This document shows positions 42,105-55,124 of a stretch of 64,000 nucleotides of DNA, in pieces. The stretch spans positions 51,729,819 through 51,793,818 of the forward strand of contig OU862908.1 in NCBI GenBank assembly GCA_917880885.1. Reading direction: 5' to 3'. The notes under the pieces are model-generated. The model was not told where the DNA came from. It saw nothing but the letters and a program-made list of their open reading frames with translations, and did no database searches. The stretch is from Limnephilus marmoratus (lineage: Eukaryota; Arthropoda; Insecta; Trichoptera; Limnephilidae). The translations under genes were made by a program, and so were the position numbers. Numbering within the stretch: the stretch's first letter is position 1; every line of letters starts with the position of its first letter.

Positions 42105-43275
42105 TAATATCCTTGGTTAGGTATATAAAATTCTTGCGATATAGAACAATATTTTAGAAGACCAATTTGCTCCAGGGCCTTCTTGTTTCCCTAGTCGCCC
42201 TCTGACTGCCATTTAATGTCCCCCTGAAAAAACATTCGCCCTCCAGCGCCCAAAAGATTATGTAAAAAAGTCACTTAAAACGACTGTGGATACATTTCCA
42301 CCAGCTCGACGACACCTCCAATATGCCAGAATGGGAATGAAAGGGATGAGGTAAAGGATTGGAAAGCTTTGATGAGACTCGTTATTCAGATATGGTTACT
42401 GAACATAGCAAAAGCCATTCAAAGCAAGTTGTGGGCTTTCGCCAGGATGCTGACAGAATATTCCACAAAGGCGTTGCTGTAGTTGAACCGTAGAAGTGGT
42501 TGAAAATATTCTATCAATAAAGAAGACTTTTGGAAATAACAACAACGGCATCGCATTCCTTGTGAGAAACCACACCGGATGGCATTCACATCTAATTTTT
42601 GACAAAAATTCATCAAGACTTATATTGGAACTCAACAATGCATTTAATGATAATTTATATCAGACCCAAACACAATTGTAAATTTATTTCAGCCTTCGCT
42701 CTTATTTGCACTCATTCTCACAATCGTGAAGAAATTAACTTTTGCCCGGGGTTCAATTGTTTTTCACCATGCCACTGTTGCTAGATATCTACTGTACTAA
42801 TGTATGCATCGTACAATCGTACACGTCATAATATACTCCGTATCCAGTGTTCACGTACACACGGACAGACTGTTGGGACAAACACAACGAGTGCAATATG
42901 CATATTTATGCAGGCATGTTTCTAGTAGGTACTGGGTACAGGCCTGTCAGTGGCGGCCTTATATTGTGATCTTCATTCACCGCGCGCCGCCGAGTCATTG
43001 TTTGACCTGCATACATTAGTTCGGCGCACACACCACACATAGCACACCCTGACTAGTGACATTCGTACCGAGTCTACTGACAGTGACAACATGTGCGATC
43101 CGTTTTTTATTTGTTTTCATTTCATGATATTTGCAATGGTTGGTAATGTTTTGCTAAAAGGGGACCGCTGAAAACCAGCTGCATTCCAGGAGAAATCCTG
43201 AATGCATAGCTGAGCAGTATGTACAGTCAATAGAATCAATGATAAATGATAACTAAACCAAATGTTAAAAAAAAA
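42105..43275. other. No gene seen
   Basis: Several short frames on both strands (60-80 codons), none with recognisable domains. GC-richer piece at 42930-43080. Confidence 0.45.
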
Positions 43276-43277
43276 AT

Positions 43278-43934
43278 CAGAGTGTGCAATTCACACGCGG
43301 TAGAAGTGAAACCTTCAGAAAACTTAAGTAGTCAAGAATGGGGAGACTACGAAGCTCTTTTTTTATCAATGTGAAGGATGATTTTTTTCCATATTTTTGT
43401 CGTTGAATTCCAGCGCATCTTTTCCTATACATTCGGTCATCTATCTTTTTAGTATTTGTGTTTCTTCTCCGGAGTCGTTAGATGTCGCTTTCTTTTGTGT
43501 TTTCTTTGCCTGTTCATTTTGGAGTGGTTTTAGGATAAGTTATTCATTTTACAAAAAAATTTTTTTTCAGATTTCGTAAGATTCGATATTTGGTCCGCTG
43601 AATACATTTTGGAGTGGTCTGAAGATTGGATATTGACTTTGCAAAAATAAAATAAAAATATTATTTTGGATTTCGTAAGATTCGATCTTTGGTCCGCTGA
43701 ATATCTGGCCACTAAGCTTCGTCAAGTACTTTATTTTGCTAGGCTAAAGGAGGCTCACGTGGATTTATCTCATTATATTGGAATCGAGTACTATTGTATC
43801 TATAGTATTGCTGTCTCATTCTCTCGTAGGCTAAATCCTATACAGTGATGTATGTGTTCGTTTCTTTTTACGGTCGCTCGCTTTCGTTTCATAGAGTTTT
43901 AAATCAAAACGGTGCTAAATAAGTTTTCACTGAG
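43278..43934. repeat. Family F MITE-like element, copy F2 (longer form)
   Basis: Starts ATTCACACGCGGTAGAAGTG and ends GGTGCTAAATAAGTTTTCACT; AGTGAAACCTT/AAGTTTTCACT are terminal inverted repeats. It contains an internal tandem duplication of about 90-100 bp (43517-43605 and 43606-43703), each ending GATTCGATxTTTGGTCCGCTGAATA. No coding. Confidence 0.6.
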
Positions 43935-44402
43935 ATATTCATGCAGATGTGTTCGATTATTTCAATAATCGAATCATTTCAATCGTTCGAGTGCGTAACC
44001 GAGTTTGTAATTGAAATTTGCCGAATTTATCGAAAATTCCATTAAAATTCGTTCAGTCAGTGTATTTCACAGCCTCCGAGTAAGTGTTGAGTAACTCGTC
44101 AAGTAACTTTGAACCGTAGGATTATCGTGGCGGTAAACGAGCGACCGTATGACCACCGTAAAGTAGCTCCCAATTAGTTAATCGTATGATTGAGTGCCGA
44201 GCAGTTTAAATTTTTTATATTTGACGAGTAGCGTTCCTCAGTCATGGTGAAACAGATAAAATAAGTTACTTGACAGTTTACCGAGAAATGGTGAAATACC
44301 CCATAAACACGTATGCTAGTAATGACATCGTGCAAACATTTAAATAATCTATATTACTACAACAACAAAAGACTTTAATTCTAAATTTTTTCGAATAAAA
44401 TA
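43935..44402. other. No gene seen
   Basis: Moderately GC-rich at 44040-44180 with TCAGTCAGTGTATTT and GAGTAAGTGTTGAGTAAC phrases; no open frame or confirmed exon. Confidence 0.4.
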
Positions 44403-44405
44403 TGG

Positions 44406-44558
44406 GGGCATACATTAATTACGTGAGCTCGAAAAAGGGGGGGGGTCCAGCAAAATCTCACGATACTTGAAAAGAATATACGAAGTGGCCCAAATTTATC
44501 TCACTAACAGGGGGGTCTAGATTGGAAGAAAAACTGCTCACGTAATTAATGCATGCCC
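44406..44558. mobile_element. Short MITE with GGGCATACATTAATTACGTGAGC termini
   Basis: 153 bp. Left GGGCATACATTAATTACGTG and right CACGTAATTAATGCATGCCC are inverted repeats extending into GAGC/GCTC. Contains an uninterrupted G run. TSD unclear. Confidence 0.65.
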
Positions 44559-44562
44559 TCTT

Positions 44563-47500
44563 TGCTATATCTGATAATCATAATAATTTCAGGTTTAATC
44601 AAATTGTCAGATAAATTCCAATTTGCCAGTTATTCGACAATTGCGCTTAGAATAATGAATATAATCAACGAAGGATTGTTTAAAACATTTGAATATTATA
44701 TCAAATTATTAATACAAACAATTATCCAAATCAGTTATACAAAACCATGCAACATTATTTTTTTAGGAATATTATTTGATCTTCTTCTGTATAACATTAC
44801 TTACAGTATTTTTTTTTTCATAAAAATTCTAACACAGTTTCACTCCGGATAAAAAGTAAAATACGCATTGAAATCTTGACTCGAATATACCTACTATATT
44901 TGAATTTACATAATATCTTATCAAACCTCTGGGCCCTGAATCAAGCCCAGAGGTAGTCAGGTAGCAGTGCTATCCATTTGGCAACGTTGCTAACGTAACT
45001 TACGCGTGAACAAGCATAGCAATCATCCAGTAATCGGCAGAATAAAACGTTGGCTTTGAGGAGAAAATCATACATGTTCACAATGAATTCAGAACAAGTA
45101 AAAAAAATGCAATTTACTGCACGGAGACAAACCGATTACAGCAATTCACATTTATTACGAAAAAGAAAATCTTATCTTTCGACAAAGTGCCACTTGTCTG
45201 TAACACCTGGGATGAACCAAGCCTTAGAAAAGTCGTATAACTGTAAATGAAACTTTTACTGCAGCAACTGAGCCCTTATTCAAAAAGTTTTTCTCTTACA
45301 TCACCTCTCTTGATTACGTGTCGATAATGCAGGGCACACTTTTTTTGAGGTGGCTATCGTTTAATTGCTTGCATGTGTGGAGTACGGCCCGATAACGATA
45401 ACTGACCACGGGGCTACTTGCTCGAGGTTTGTGTCGACTGAGGATGGAGGTCTGAGGACTGAGGACCGAGAACTGACGACACGCAGCCGGTCTAATAAAA
45501 GTGCAAACATTTGAACAATCGGACGCGCCTCTGCCATTAGTAGGGGCGATTGCATCTAACGTCGCCCTAGGTCTAGGCCTCCAACCGACTTCTGACGGTC
45601 ACTCGCACATTCTGTACATCACTTTTCCAGTGCTTCATTACATATAATGTTAAGGTTTTAGTGATTAAGCGATCTTTGCGCATAACGCAAGAGAGGCAGT
45701 GGGACAGAGATAAACACATGTGATAATCATACAGGTTGAGAATGCTTAGATTCACCCTATACTTCACCAAATATAAGGGGTACATAAAAGAGTATTTCTC
45801 TGACATTTCATGAATGTGTTATGTTTCTTATGTTTCTATCATTTATACTTATAATTCTGTTATGATTTGATTTATATGTACAACCTGGCTTCTTACGGTT
45901 ACCAATGTATTGATATTTTTTATGTTTTATGTAAATTTTAGTTTTATATACATAATCTTTGTTTTATAAATTTTTTAGTCTCATACTGCTTCATTATAAA
46001 TTTTATTATTTCAAATTTTTTATTATGCTGTTTAATCAGAGTTAAAGTCACAAGGAGGAAATCCATAATTTGTTTTATTTTGGCTATACAAACACGTACA
46101 AACTGGAAAAATGTAAACTGTTGATTTCCCGAAAATAAATAAATAAATTGACATACAACATGATGATCAGTTTTTTGGGATGCAATCAAGCCTGTCAAAA
46201 ATATTTAATAAGCAAGCGTTTTTAATTCTATATAATTCTTCTTCGTTTGTGAATTGTGTAATTGTGTATGTTACACATGCGTTGAGAAAAATCCTGTCGG
46301 GTAAACGATTGGAATACAATTTTTTAATAAGAGTACAAAACCTGCCTTTTGAGTGATGTGATATTATGATACATAATAAGGTACACAAAGCGAAAAGAAA
46401 ACAACCAACTTCGAAGCAAACCGAAATCGCTGAGTAAAATAACGAAAACTCGAAAAATGGGACGGACAGGTCCGTGAACAATAAAGAGGTTATAGCCAGA
46501 GCGTTCAGTCAACAGGATGGGAAGGTGGTTTGGTGGCATGTTATGCAAATAATATACGGAGTACACAGAAATGCGATGCGAGGAAAGCCTAGCAAAATAA
46601 TGTAGGGAAACCTCATTTGTTTGACAAGCAGGTTCTGGTATGCATATTACATTTCCACTCAATACCGAAACGTTGTACTGATTACCTGTTTATTTGACTA
46701 AAGAGCTAATATTTAACTTGCAGAGTTTAAAAATAAATACCCAAACGGAGTAATTGAATACCAGGGTTTTTTTACTAGCCTTGGAACTTTAATATTTACT
46801 CACATTTATTTGCTGCACATCCAAGCATCGAGTCAGCGTATGAATAAATTGATTCAGAGTTGACAAAGCGAAACGCGAACGACTTTACGGTAGATATTGT
46901 GGGAAACCTAAACCTCGTAAGAGGATATTGAACACTGTAATATTGAAGAGAAATCCAGATTGTTTGCGGCGGTAAATAATGTATATGAGACAATCTTACG
47001 GGATTTGTTTAAGGTATTCCGCAGGCATTGTAAGACACCCTCTCACAGGCACGGGACGCGGGAGGAGAGGCGCAGCAAATAGCGAGATGTGGCGTCTAAC
47101 TTTAATAATATTCAGCGTACACACGCCCCGACCTTTACAAAATCCTTAAATCCTACTAAACAACAGTGAAATTCTGAGGAGGCTCTGACGCCTCTAGCTC
47201 TAGGTGTATACACGGTAAAGATGATAGGACATGTACCCCGAGTTGCTTTCATCTCCAAATACAACAAACTATAGAATATACTCAACTAAAGGGAGAGGGC
47301 TCTAACTCTAGGACGTTATAGGGAGCATCAAAGGATTTTAGAAGGCCAAACCGTTTTTATATCTGTACAATATTGTTTCAATTCCTTAATTACCCAGTGT
47401 CCCGGAAAATAAAATAAGGGCACGGAAGTGTGTGCACATTAAAAACAATTACTGGTAAAGGATGAAAATGAAAAGGGTTTAAAAAAAATCAGTAGATAGA
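44563..47500. other. No supported gene
   Basis: Frames up to 112 codons on the minus strand (46167-46662) and 99 on the plus (44553-44852) show no domain, splice context or repeat homology. A perfect 10-bp hairpin ACCTCTGGGC...GCCCAGAGGT lies at 44925-44954. GC-richer patches occur at 45380-45600 and 47030-47200. Confidence 0.45.
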
Positions 47501-47506
47501 TGACTG

Positions 47507-47546
47507 CATACTCTGAAGCTTTCTACCAAGAAAGCTTCAGAGTATG
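47507..47546. repeat. Perfect short palindrome (18-bp arms)
   Basis: CATACTCTGAAGCTTTCT, a 4-base ACCA loop, then AGAAAGCTTCAGAGTATG: exact inverted arms. Too short for a MITE; origin unknown. Confidence 0.8.
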
Positions 47547-47549
47547 AAA

Positions 47550-49780
47550 AGCACTTTTCGAAGAACAACATAAAAAGTCCAATATACCAACTACATCTTA
47601 ATCGAAAGATCGAAATCTATGAAAATAGTGACAAAGTAGATTCTTTTTATTTATTCTAAACGAAAAATAAAAATTAATTTAAAAAAACCATATTTTCGTC
47701 TTGAATAATGGTTATTTTATTTTATATGTTGATGTAGACAACTTTTTTCTGTTCTACAACAATGTTCTTAACCTTTCCTGCTGAGGAAAATCCATTTCAA
47801 TCATTTAAAATGTCCGAACATATATAATTTGCTTTTTATATATACCGAAGTACGAATTTATCATTAAAAAATTGCGCAACAATAAAAAATGAATATTTAT
47901 TTCGTTCGATGAATATTCGACGTTTATAATGAATTTATTTATTTGCATACAATTTTTATATAGAAAGAAAAAACAAATACGGAGAATCTATCGGCATTAT
48001 GATTCTAATGTGTAGAAAATAAGGTAAAAAAATCAATGTCTAATGTAAAAATATTATTAGTTTCATTTGAGAAGCCTTGAAGTGTGGTCTAGGGGAAGGG
48101 GGGTGGGAGTCAAGTTTTCCAATTTTGTGTACAGATGTCGCCTTGGACGGGTTATAAAAACTACACTCGGGGCGTAGACATCCCTTAACGGGGCTTCTGG
48201 TTCCTTTAATTATATTAGCGAAGGGCTTATTGCGTGTTGGCGACAGCAGATACTCCGCCCAACTCAAGTTTGCAAATCCCAATCCGATGGATACAAAATT
48301 AATACACTTCGATTGGAATTTAATACGTGCTTTTTTTCCTTCCATAGTAATTAATAGCGAAGGAAATAACAAGTGTAGATATCGTGATATATACAGGGTC
48401 GACCAGAGTGACCAGAGTGGTCAGAAACAAGCCAGGAGGACTATAGCAGCCTAATATTATGCATACAGGTTGGATTGGGATGGGGCAAGGGTAGAAACCA
48501 CCTAGAATAAGATCTAGTAATGAAACATCCAAACTTCCACTGTCACAAGCTCATCTAGTACTAGTACTAAGAATGGGCCTTGTGAGGGTTGGGATGCAAT
48601 TATATACATACTCTAGCAGATAATGCTTCGAGAACAAAGGAAACTTTCTTGGTCAATGAAACCAAACGATCAAAGTTTAAAACTAAACAAAATTACGTAT
48701 TGAAGGAGCTTTCCCTAAGGATTGTGTTTAAAAGTTTAAACTACAGAGCAGATATCCACTCCACCAGATCCTCGGGGGCATATCAGTGCTGCACAAAGTG
48801 ACGCGATGCCAGATGCTTCCGAATGCCAGACTAATCAGCTTCTCTAGCCACAACCAACTCTCCAACTAAAGGAAGTAGAACAAGCTTTCGAATTAACAAA
48901 ACTTTGGATAAACCTTGAAAAGGAAAACAAATCTTAATAAATACGCCTCGTGTCTTAAATGGACCCATAAGGTCAAGGCGAATGCTGAGGCGGTTTGACC
49001 CCCACCCCGCGGCCCACATACGCAATGTGTGCCCACAATACACGGGCCTTTATTCCCTAACAAGTGGTTAATTGACAGAGGTAAATTCGTTTGCGAGGAC
49101 AGTCAAAGCTTTGGGGGACAAACAATGACATTCAATTGATTTATAAGACGCGTATTGAGGCATGAATTTTTAATTAATAAACGCCACGATCATAGAACAA
49201 GTTGTTCGACTGTATGCACGAGACTGTGTTTATAATATTAATGTGTTTATAATACCGCAAAACACCTACTATACTTATATGCGTAATAAAGGTTCCTAAT
49301 TACAAACAAAATTAACAACTATCGTTTCGTATTTATTTTTATAATTATAATAATTAAGTCACATTAATTCGCCTACATTCACTTCCTTCATAAACTATTT
49401 CCATTTTTACTTAACTTACATTCTATGTTAATACCTACTTTGTGTCAACTCTTATATTTTGTGTAACCTATATTTTGTTTCTTATATTTTATATTTCATG
49501 TAACCTATATTTTTTTCTTATATTTTATGTTATTTTCTGTACTTTGTCAAAAACGTGTACTACACTATATATAAAAGCCCTACGGACGTTTTAATAAATA
49601 CATATAAAATGTGATAAAATCTTGTTTGGAAATTTGTTGAAATTGGTTGAAATGTGAGGTTTGATGTTAATAAATTTTTTTGCTCGAATTTCACATTTCC
49701 ATAACGCACTATGGAATTTCATGGAAATATCCGCTGAACATTAAAAAATAAGACAAATTGCCATTTTATTTTAAACTAGC
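47550..49780. other. No supported gene
   Basis: A 110-codon minus frame at 48040-48372 and a 70-codon frame at 48831-49043 lack domains. Near 49560-49600, TATATAAAAGCCC followed by AATAAA might be an LTR-type promoter/polyA pair, but no LTR boundaries were found. Confidence 0.4.
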
Positions 49781-49783
49781 AGA

Positions 49784-50035
49784 CCCGTCGACACGTTGCT
49801 GTGGCTAACGAAACACAACGCCATTACCCAACCTTTATAAAATCCACATTTATAACACCACCCGCTTGCCAGCTGCCCGCTGCAGCTGCCTGAATTGAAT
49901 ATTTGAATTTCTGGGCTTTTCTCTACTGCAATGAGCATGTATTATACATATAAACCTTCCTCTTCAATCACTCTATCTATTGGTGAAAACCGCATGAAAA
50001 TCCGTTGCATATATAGTTTAAAAGATCTACGCGCA
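49784..50035 (+). repeat. Family H dispersed repeat (class uncertain)
   Basis: Starts ACCCGTCGACACGTTGCTG and TGGCTAACGAAACACAACGCC. Ends with ACCTTCCTCTTCAATCACTC, ATCTATTGGTGAAAACCGCA and TGAAAATCCGTTGC. Both ends recur at 61740-62345. Widespread in arthropods in my memory; RTE- or Helitron-type origin undecided. Confidence 0.5.
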
Positions 50036-50039
50036 CATA

Positions 50040-51330
50040 CATTTTGAGCGACTTCATTTTATACGATGTAATGATGTATTATCGACTGAAGGTATTTACT
50101 ATTTGAAATTCGCATCTTATCGTACATTAAAATAAAACATAATTTTTTTAAATATTTTTGTTTCATACTTATCAAAATGTTCATAAAAAGAACACAATAG
50201 AAGACACTTGTTACAGTTTAATTTGGTTTCTGTTTTCGGCCAGATCTAATTAGTAATTGCGTTTGTGAACCGCATATGTGTGCTTTCAAAGTATTCAAAG
50301 GCAAACAATTTACTAAGCCGCAAAGAAAAAGAACAAAAATATATTATAACTTTTTAATTGACAACAAGATCGCCTTGTAATTGACCACACTAAGCGTGAA
50401 CTATACTCCCACAGTCCAGAGGGGCAAGGAAATTGTTAAAATTCTTCTTTCTCTCTCCGCTTGGGAAAGTTGAGACATAAAAATATTTCTAGAATAATTA
50501 TTTACAATGCCAGATTTATTAGAAAATAAGGGAGTTTAGCAAACAAGGTAAAGCAAAATAATTTGGTCAAAATTGTGGCGTAAAAACATATATAGTGTAT
50601 CTTAGAAAAATAAGTCCCTTAAGCTGTGAGAAAATACGACGCAAGATTGTAAAACAACTCCTACACATCCCAGTGCCGCAATTGAGAGCAGAATAGCAAC
50701 CCTATTTATTAGAGACTTTCGGCTTACGGGCTCAAGCTCAAGGTCGCGTGGAGGAGTGGCGTGGTGGCGTGGTGGCGTGGTGGCGTGGCGTGTAACGAGC
50801 GGGACACGTGTACTACGTAGGAGCACGCTTTCTGACTTAATTCAGAATTCAGACGTATTCCGACGCGGCCGAGATGAGGATGTTGAGGGCTGCTTAAGGG
50901 AGGCTGTTTGGTGACTCTTGGGCGGTACTCGAGCTCTTCGCGAGAAATGGTGTGCAAAATTGGAGGTTTGAACAGGTGGTTAAAATAAAAATGAGCAATG
51001 TAAATTTACAGTTTCTTCGTAATTCACCCTGAAAATTTAATTTAACCTAACCAATTACAGTTAGGTTAGTTTTATAATATGTTTATATTTTATAAAATTA
51101 TACAAATACCAACGCGGAAATAATTTGTAATAAAAAATTGAGTTTATAAAATTTAATGCTAAAAAAAATTAACAAGTACGCAATCCACAATATAAAAAAA
51201 GTACAAAACACAAACAAAAATTTAAAAAATTGAAATGATTAACATAAAAAGTTGCTTGTCTAAAAAAATATGTAGGTACACCATAATTAAAGCAACCAAT
51301 ACTGTTTCATGGTGACCGGACAACTCAGAA
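50040..51330. other. No gene seen; GTGGCGTG microsatellite
   Basis: Four tandem GTGGCGTG units at about 50757-50790 create short open frames on the minus strand (74 and 77 codons). The rest is AT-rich, with a short GGTTAGG-type phrase near 51060. Confidence 0.5.
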
Positions 51331-51335
51331 TTAAA

Positions 51336-51478
51336 CCAACTCAGAAGCACCTCAGAAAGGTCATTCAGAGTGATGATAAAAAAGGTTAAATAGGTTAAGT
51401 TAGGTTAGGGTTACCGGCTATTTTAAAATGATTTTTTTCATAGTTTTTAATGACTTTTCTGAGGTGTTTCTGAGTTGG
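51336..51478. mobile_element. Short inverted-repeat element (MITE-like)
   Basis: CCAACTCAGAAGCACCTCAG at the left is mirrored by CTGAGGTGTTTCTGAGTTGG at the right. The centre contains AGTTAGGTTAGGG. No TSD identified. Confidence 0.55.
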
Positions 51479-51484
51479 CATGGA

Positions 51485-52140
51485 ACCCACTTTCATACTA
51501 TCCTTTAAATATATTTTGAACGAAATTTAAAAGAAAATATACGGATAAAAATAACTAAAATCGCAAGGGCTAAAGGATTTCGCCTTCAATAATACTTGAA
51601 TGAAGAAGAATATCAATATAAATATCGTAATAGGAAAAGGCTTTTATTTTCTCGGCCCCACGCCACGGGCCACTGACTGGGGAAGGCCCATGATTACTCT
51701 AACTCTAACTCTTCTACTTGCTGTTAAACCTTATTCAATAAGGGTGGCTTATAGAAATAAGAACCCGACTAACGCAAACAATTTTAGTAATACCAACATA
51801 AAGCCATAGAATGAATTTATCCACTGGTTCTAACAGTTACGATACGCCAACATGATTTTATAAAGAGGAATTTTATGGTTAACCGGGCGAATTGTAGAAA
51901 GCTTTCACATGGAAGCTTTTCGAAGTGAAAGAATAATATTTTCAAAGTTCTGAAACTATTTTTAATGTCAACCGACTAATGTTTTCTTGGCAATAAACCT
52001 AATTGCGAGCATGTATTGTAATGGTTTTTCGTGAATTCAGATAATGACATACCATAAAAATATTTTGAAAAAACTAATATACTTGGCGACTGTGTAGGCA
52101 AAATACATATGTTAAAATAAGTAATTTAATTAAAAACTTC
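51485..52140. other. No gene seen
   Basis: AT-rich; nothing recognised. Confidence 0.5.
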
Positions 52141-52905
52141 GACCAGATCTAAATAGCAAGATACTTCCCCACCTTCCTATTTATCATCTCCTTCCCCTGC
52201 CCTCTACCTTCAGACCCACAACATACCCCAATTGGTTGTGTTTGGTGACCGGATCTAAATAGCCAGATACTTCCCCAACTCCCCATTTATCATCTCCTTC
52301 CCCTGCCCTCTACTCTCAGACTCACAACATACCCCAATTGGTTGCGTTTGGTGACCGGATCTATATAGCCAGATACTTACCCAACTTCCCATTTATCATC
52401 TCCTTCCCCTGCCCTCTACCTTCAGACCCACAACATACCCCAATTGGTTGTGTTTGGTGACCGGATCTAAATAGCCAGATACTTCCCCAACTTCCCATTT
52501 ATCATCTCCTTCCCCTGCACTCTACCCTCAGACTCACAACATACCCCAATTGGTTATGTTTGGTGACCGGATCTAAATAGTCAGATACTTCCTCAACTTC
52601 CCGTATATCATATCCTGCCCTCTACCTTCAGACTCACAACATACCCCAATTGGGTGTGTTTAGTGATCGGATCTTAAAAGTCAGATACTTCCCCAACTTC
52701 CCATTTATCACTTCCTTTCCCTGCCCCCTACCTTCAGACTCACAACATATCACAATTGGGCGAATTTGGTGACAGAATAGAATAGCCTGATTTTACCCCC
52801 TTACCCATCCCTCTACCTTCAGACTCATAACATACTCCAATTGGGGATGCCGTAGTCTCTCTAGATCCAGACAGATGGGACTCTTTGTTGCTACTCCTAA
52901 ACTAA
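52141..52905 (+). repeat. Tandem array of about 105-bp family Y monomers (about 7 copies)
   Basis: Units start ACCGGATCTAAATAGCCAGA (52248, 52353, 52459, 52567 and diverged units at 52142, 52669, 52770), contain CATCTCCTTCCCCTGCCCTC and CACAACATACCCCAATTGG, and end GTTTGGTG. The last unit runs into a unique tail, GGGGATGCCGTAGTCTCTCTA then TGGGACTC, which matches the tail of the dispersed copy at 36225-36445. Confidence 0.85.
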
Positions 52906-53890
52906 AACAATATTCAAAAGTTATAAGATATTTTCATAATTAATTATAGTCAAACAATAGGTACAATGTGGTCGGTAAATATAATGCTTTCAAAGCTACT
53001 GGCCTTGTTAATGTACGAGTATCACATTTACTAAAAGTTGTGACTAATCCATCACAAGAGCAGAAAAAATAACGTCAAGCTTGACACGTGCTAGTGTAGT
53101 GAAACACAATGTGATATAGAGGTGCGTCGTATTCAGCAGATTATGTGGGGGTAGCTTTGACACCCAATGTCACCCTGGAGCCACGTCATCCCGAGGGGCG
53201 ATTCATTTCAGTGATCTGTTGAACCATGGAAACCTCTTGTTAATATAATACTGGTAGCTATGGTCATACGAATTTCTTAACTGATAGACTTCACATTTGT
53301 GTAAAACGGTAATAATTAATGCATAGAAAGTATCCCACAAGGTCCTTCTAGGAGACTTCACTTAAGACTGTTTTTTGAAGCATAAAAATAAAATATATGA
53401 GTTTTTTAATGCAGTTTTTGATAAATTACGGGCGCTTTATAAATGAAATAGAAACTTTATGTATTCAAATGTAGCATCAAAATAATTAAACAGATATATG
53501 TATATGTATTATAATTAGAGTTTTTATGAAAAGTAATTTGAAAACCTGGAACTAACAAATTACAACTACCTATTAATCAATCAACAATATAACATTATTT
53601 ATTTACGACCGTGGGGCTTTTACATATAACAAGTCTTAATTACATTAGCGTATAAAAATATACATAATGAGAATAAAAACAATACTTGTTTTTTTCTCAG
53701 CAAAGCGTACAATTCATTTAATTTATCTGTATTTGCTCTACATCTAATAATACAATATAAAAAATATACGCACAAAAAATACAAAGAAAAGAATTAAAAA
53801 AGTCTAGATACCTAAAGTAAAGTACAGACTAAAAATAAAAAAAATTAATTAAAAATAATTCATATCCTCCTTGTCCAAAGATGGCGGTAT
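52906..53890. other. No gene seen
   Basis: AT-rich, with a GC-richer 100 bp near 53140-53225. A LINE-tail-like TTATTTATTTACGACC...GGGGCTTTTAC lies at about 53599-53630. Confidence 0.45.
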
Positions 53891-53894
53891 ATTT

Positions 53895-54190
53895 TTAGAT
53901 AACTTAGAAGTCTTGGAAATTAAAAAATCCCTTAAAAATAATGAATCTATTATCAACAAACAAAAAATATTGTCTTATAGCCCAATCATGGATTTGTTCC
54001 CCTACCCAACCACTCTACATTAATACCCACCCACCCAATCTACATTAATAACTAGCAACGGCTCCACCCCTACCACAATAAAACATTGTTCGAAACTGTC
54101 AAATTAGTATAAGATTACCCTGAAGAAGGAACGTTTGTTCCGAAACCGGTCGGATTTACGCATTATATAAGTGGTTTATACAAAGTTGAA
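53895..54190 (+). mobile_element. Penelope-like retroelement remnant, copy PLE-c
   Basis: Encodes DNLEVLEIKKSLKNNESI, then INKQKILSYSPIMDLFPY, ending TAA at 54021-54023: the PLE C-terminus as in PLE-a/b/d. The 3' UTR is followed by a hammerhead motif and a tail CATTATATAAGTGGTTTATA. 5'-truncated; closest to PLE-d. Confidence 0.7.
54112..54160 (+). ncRNA. Hammerhead ribozyme motif (PLE-c)
   Basis: CTGAAGAAGGAACGTTTGTT then CCGAAACCGGTCGG. Core CUGAAGA fits CUGANGA, stem II GGAAC/GUUCC with loop GUUU is perfect, then GAAA, ACC/GGU and the GUC cleavage triplet. Short stem III implies it may act as a dimer. Confidence 0.65.
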
Positions 54191-55104
54191 TTGTTTCATT
54201 TTTCTGTAATTTATTTATTTTAGAAAAAAACCATTTTAGCAAGTTATGCTGTACAATATTAAGATGAATTATTTTGTGCCCGTAAATACGTAATATGAAC
54301 ATGAATAAATAGTTGCGTTCGTATAAAAACCTGATTCTTCGTCTGTCCATACTCATATTGGGTAAATACGCAAACACGGGGGCAGACAATCTGAATATTT
54401 TGCAGCGTAGCTTGCAGTAATTTAATTATTTTGGGAGGGTTTTTTTCTAAAATAATAAAAATTACCACCATCTATGTACGAGAACATTATGAATTATTTT
54501 AATTTTACCCATAATACGAGTACAACTATTACATAAGCGATGTAGTTGATTTATGAGTGTGATAAAGTGACAAATTACCATAATAAATAATAAGGTATAA
54601 TACGGATGATATATGTTTTGTTTTAGGTCTATGTACTACGGACTACACATTTCAAAAAATACAAGAATTTTTCGTTTATGAGGAACAGTATATATAGAAA
54701 AATACACGAAGAGTGCATTCCCAAAAACTCTTTTACGTTAATGTCAGTACAATACAATCTTAGAATACAACCGAAGAGAAAAAGAAGCAAGCAAAGTTTT
54801 TTTTCATAAAACGAGAGCTCACTTTTTCTCTTGTAAGAAACCCAGTTAATGAATTGGCCCCGAGTCATAGTGAGTCGCCTAGGGTCAAACCTACAAGCCT
54901 ACATGCCTACATCCCCCACCCCCTCCCGCCAACCCACAGTCCTGTCAGTCGAACTAACCAAAACTGGTCAAAAGGTTGGCAGAAACGGTTTATATCCTTC
55001 CCTTTGAGCGCTATTGGAACTGTTACAATAATTTATGGATTTATGGTCAGTACGTAATATTTAACATACACATATATTTTTTAAAGGAAGACAAACTATC
55101 CCGG
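54191..55104. other. No gene seen
   Basis: Minus-strand frames of 70-79 codons overlap each other without domains. GC-richer, C-rich stretch at 54880-54950. Confidence 0.45.
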
Positions 55105-55124
55105 GTCATAATAATATTTGAAAA

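Noticed and set aside
44553..44852. 99-codon plus ORF rich in Ile/Leu/Phe, membrane-like
   Set aside because: Hydrophobicity follows from T-rich DNA; begins inside a MITE and has no homologous features.
46167..46662. Overlapping minus ORFs of 104 and 112 codons
   Set aside because: No domain, composition typical of AT-rich chance frames, no splice or promoter context.
48040..48372. 110-codon minus ORF
   Set aside because: No domain or repeat homology and no flanking gene context.
49560..49605. Solo LTR suggested by TATATAAAAGCCC and AATAAA
   Set aside because: No TG...CA boundaries, no TSD and no second copy in the window.
52141..52905. CRISPR-like or coding repeat array
   Set aside because: Head-to-tail 105-bp monomers without spacers, frequent stops, and homology to dispersed family Y.
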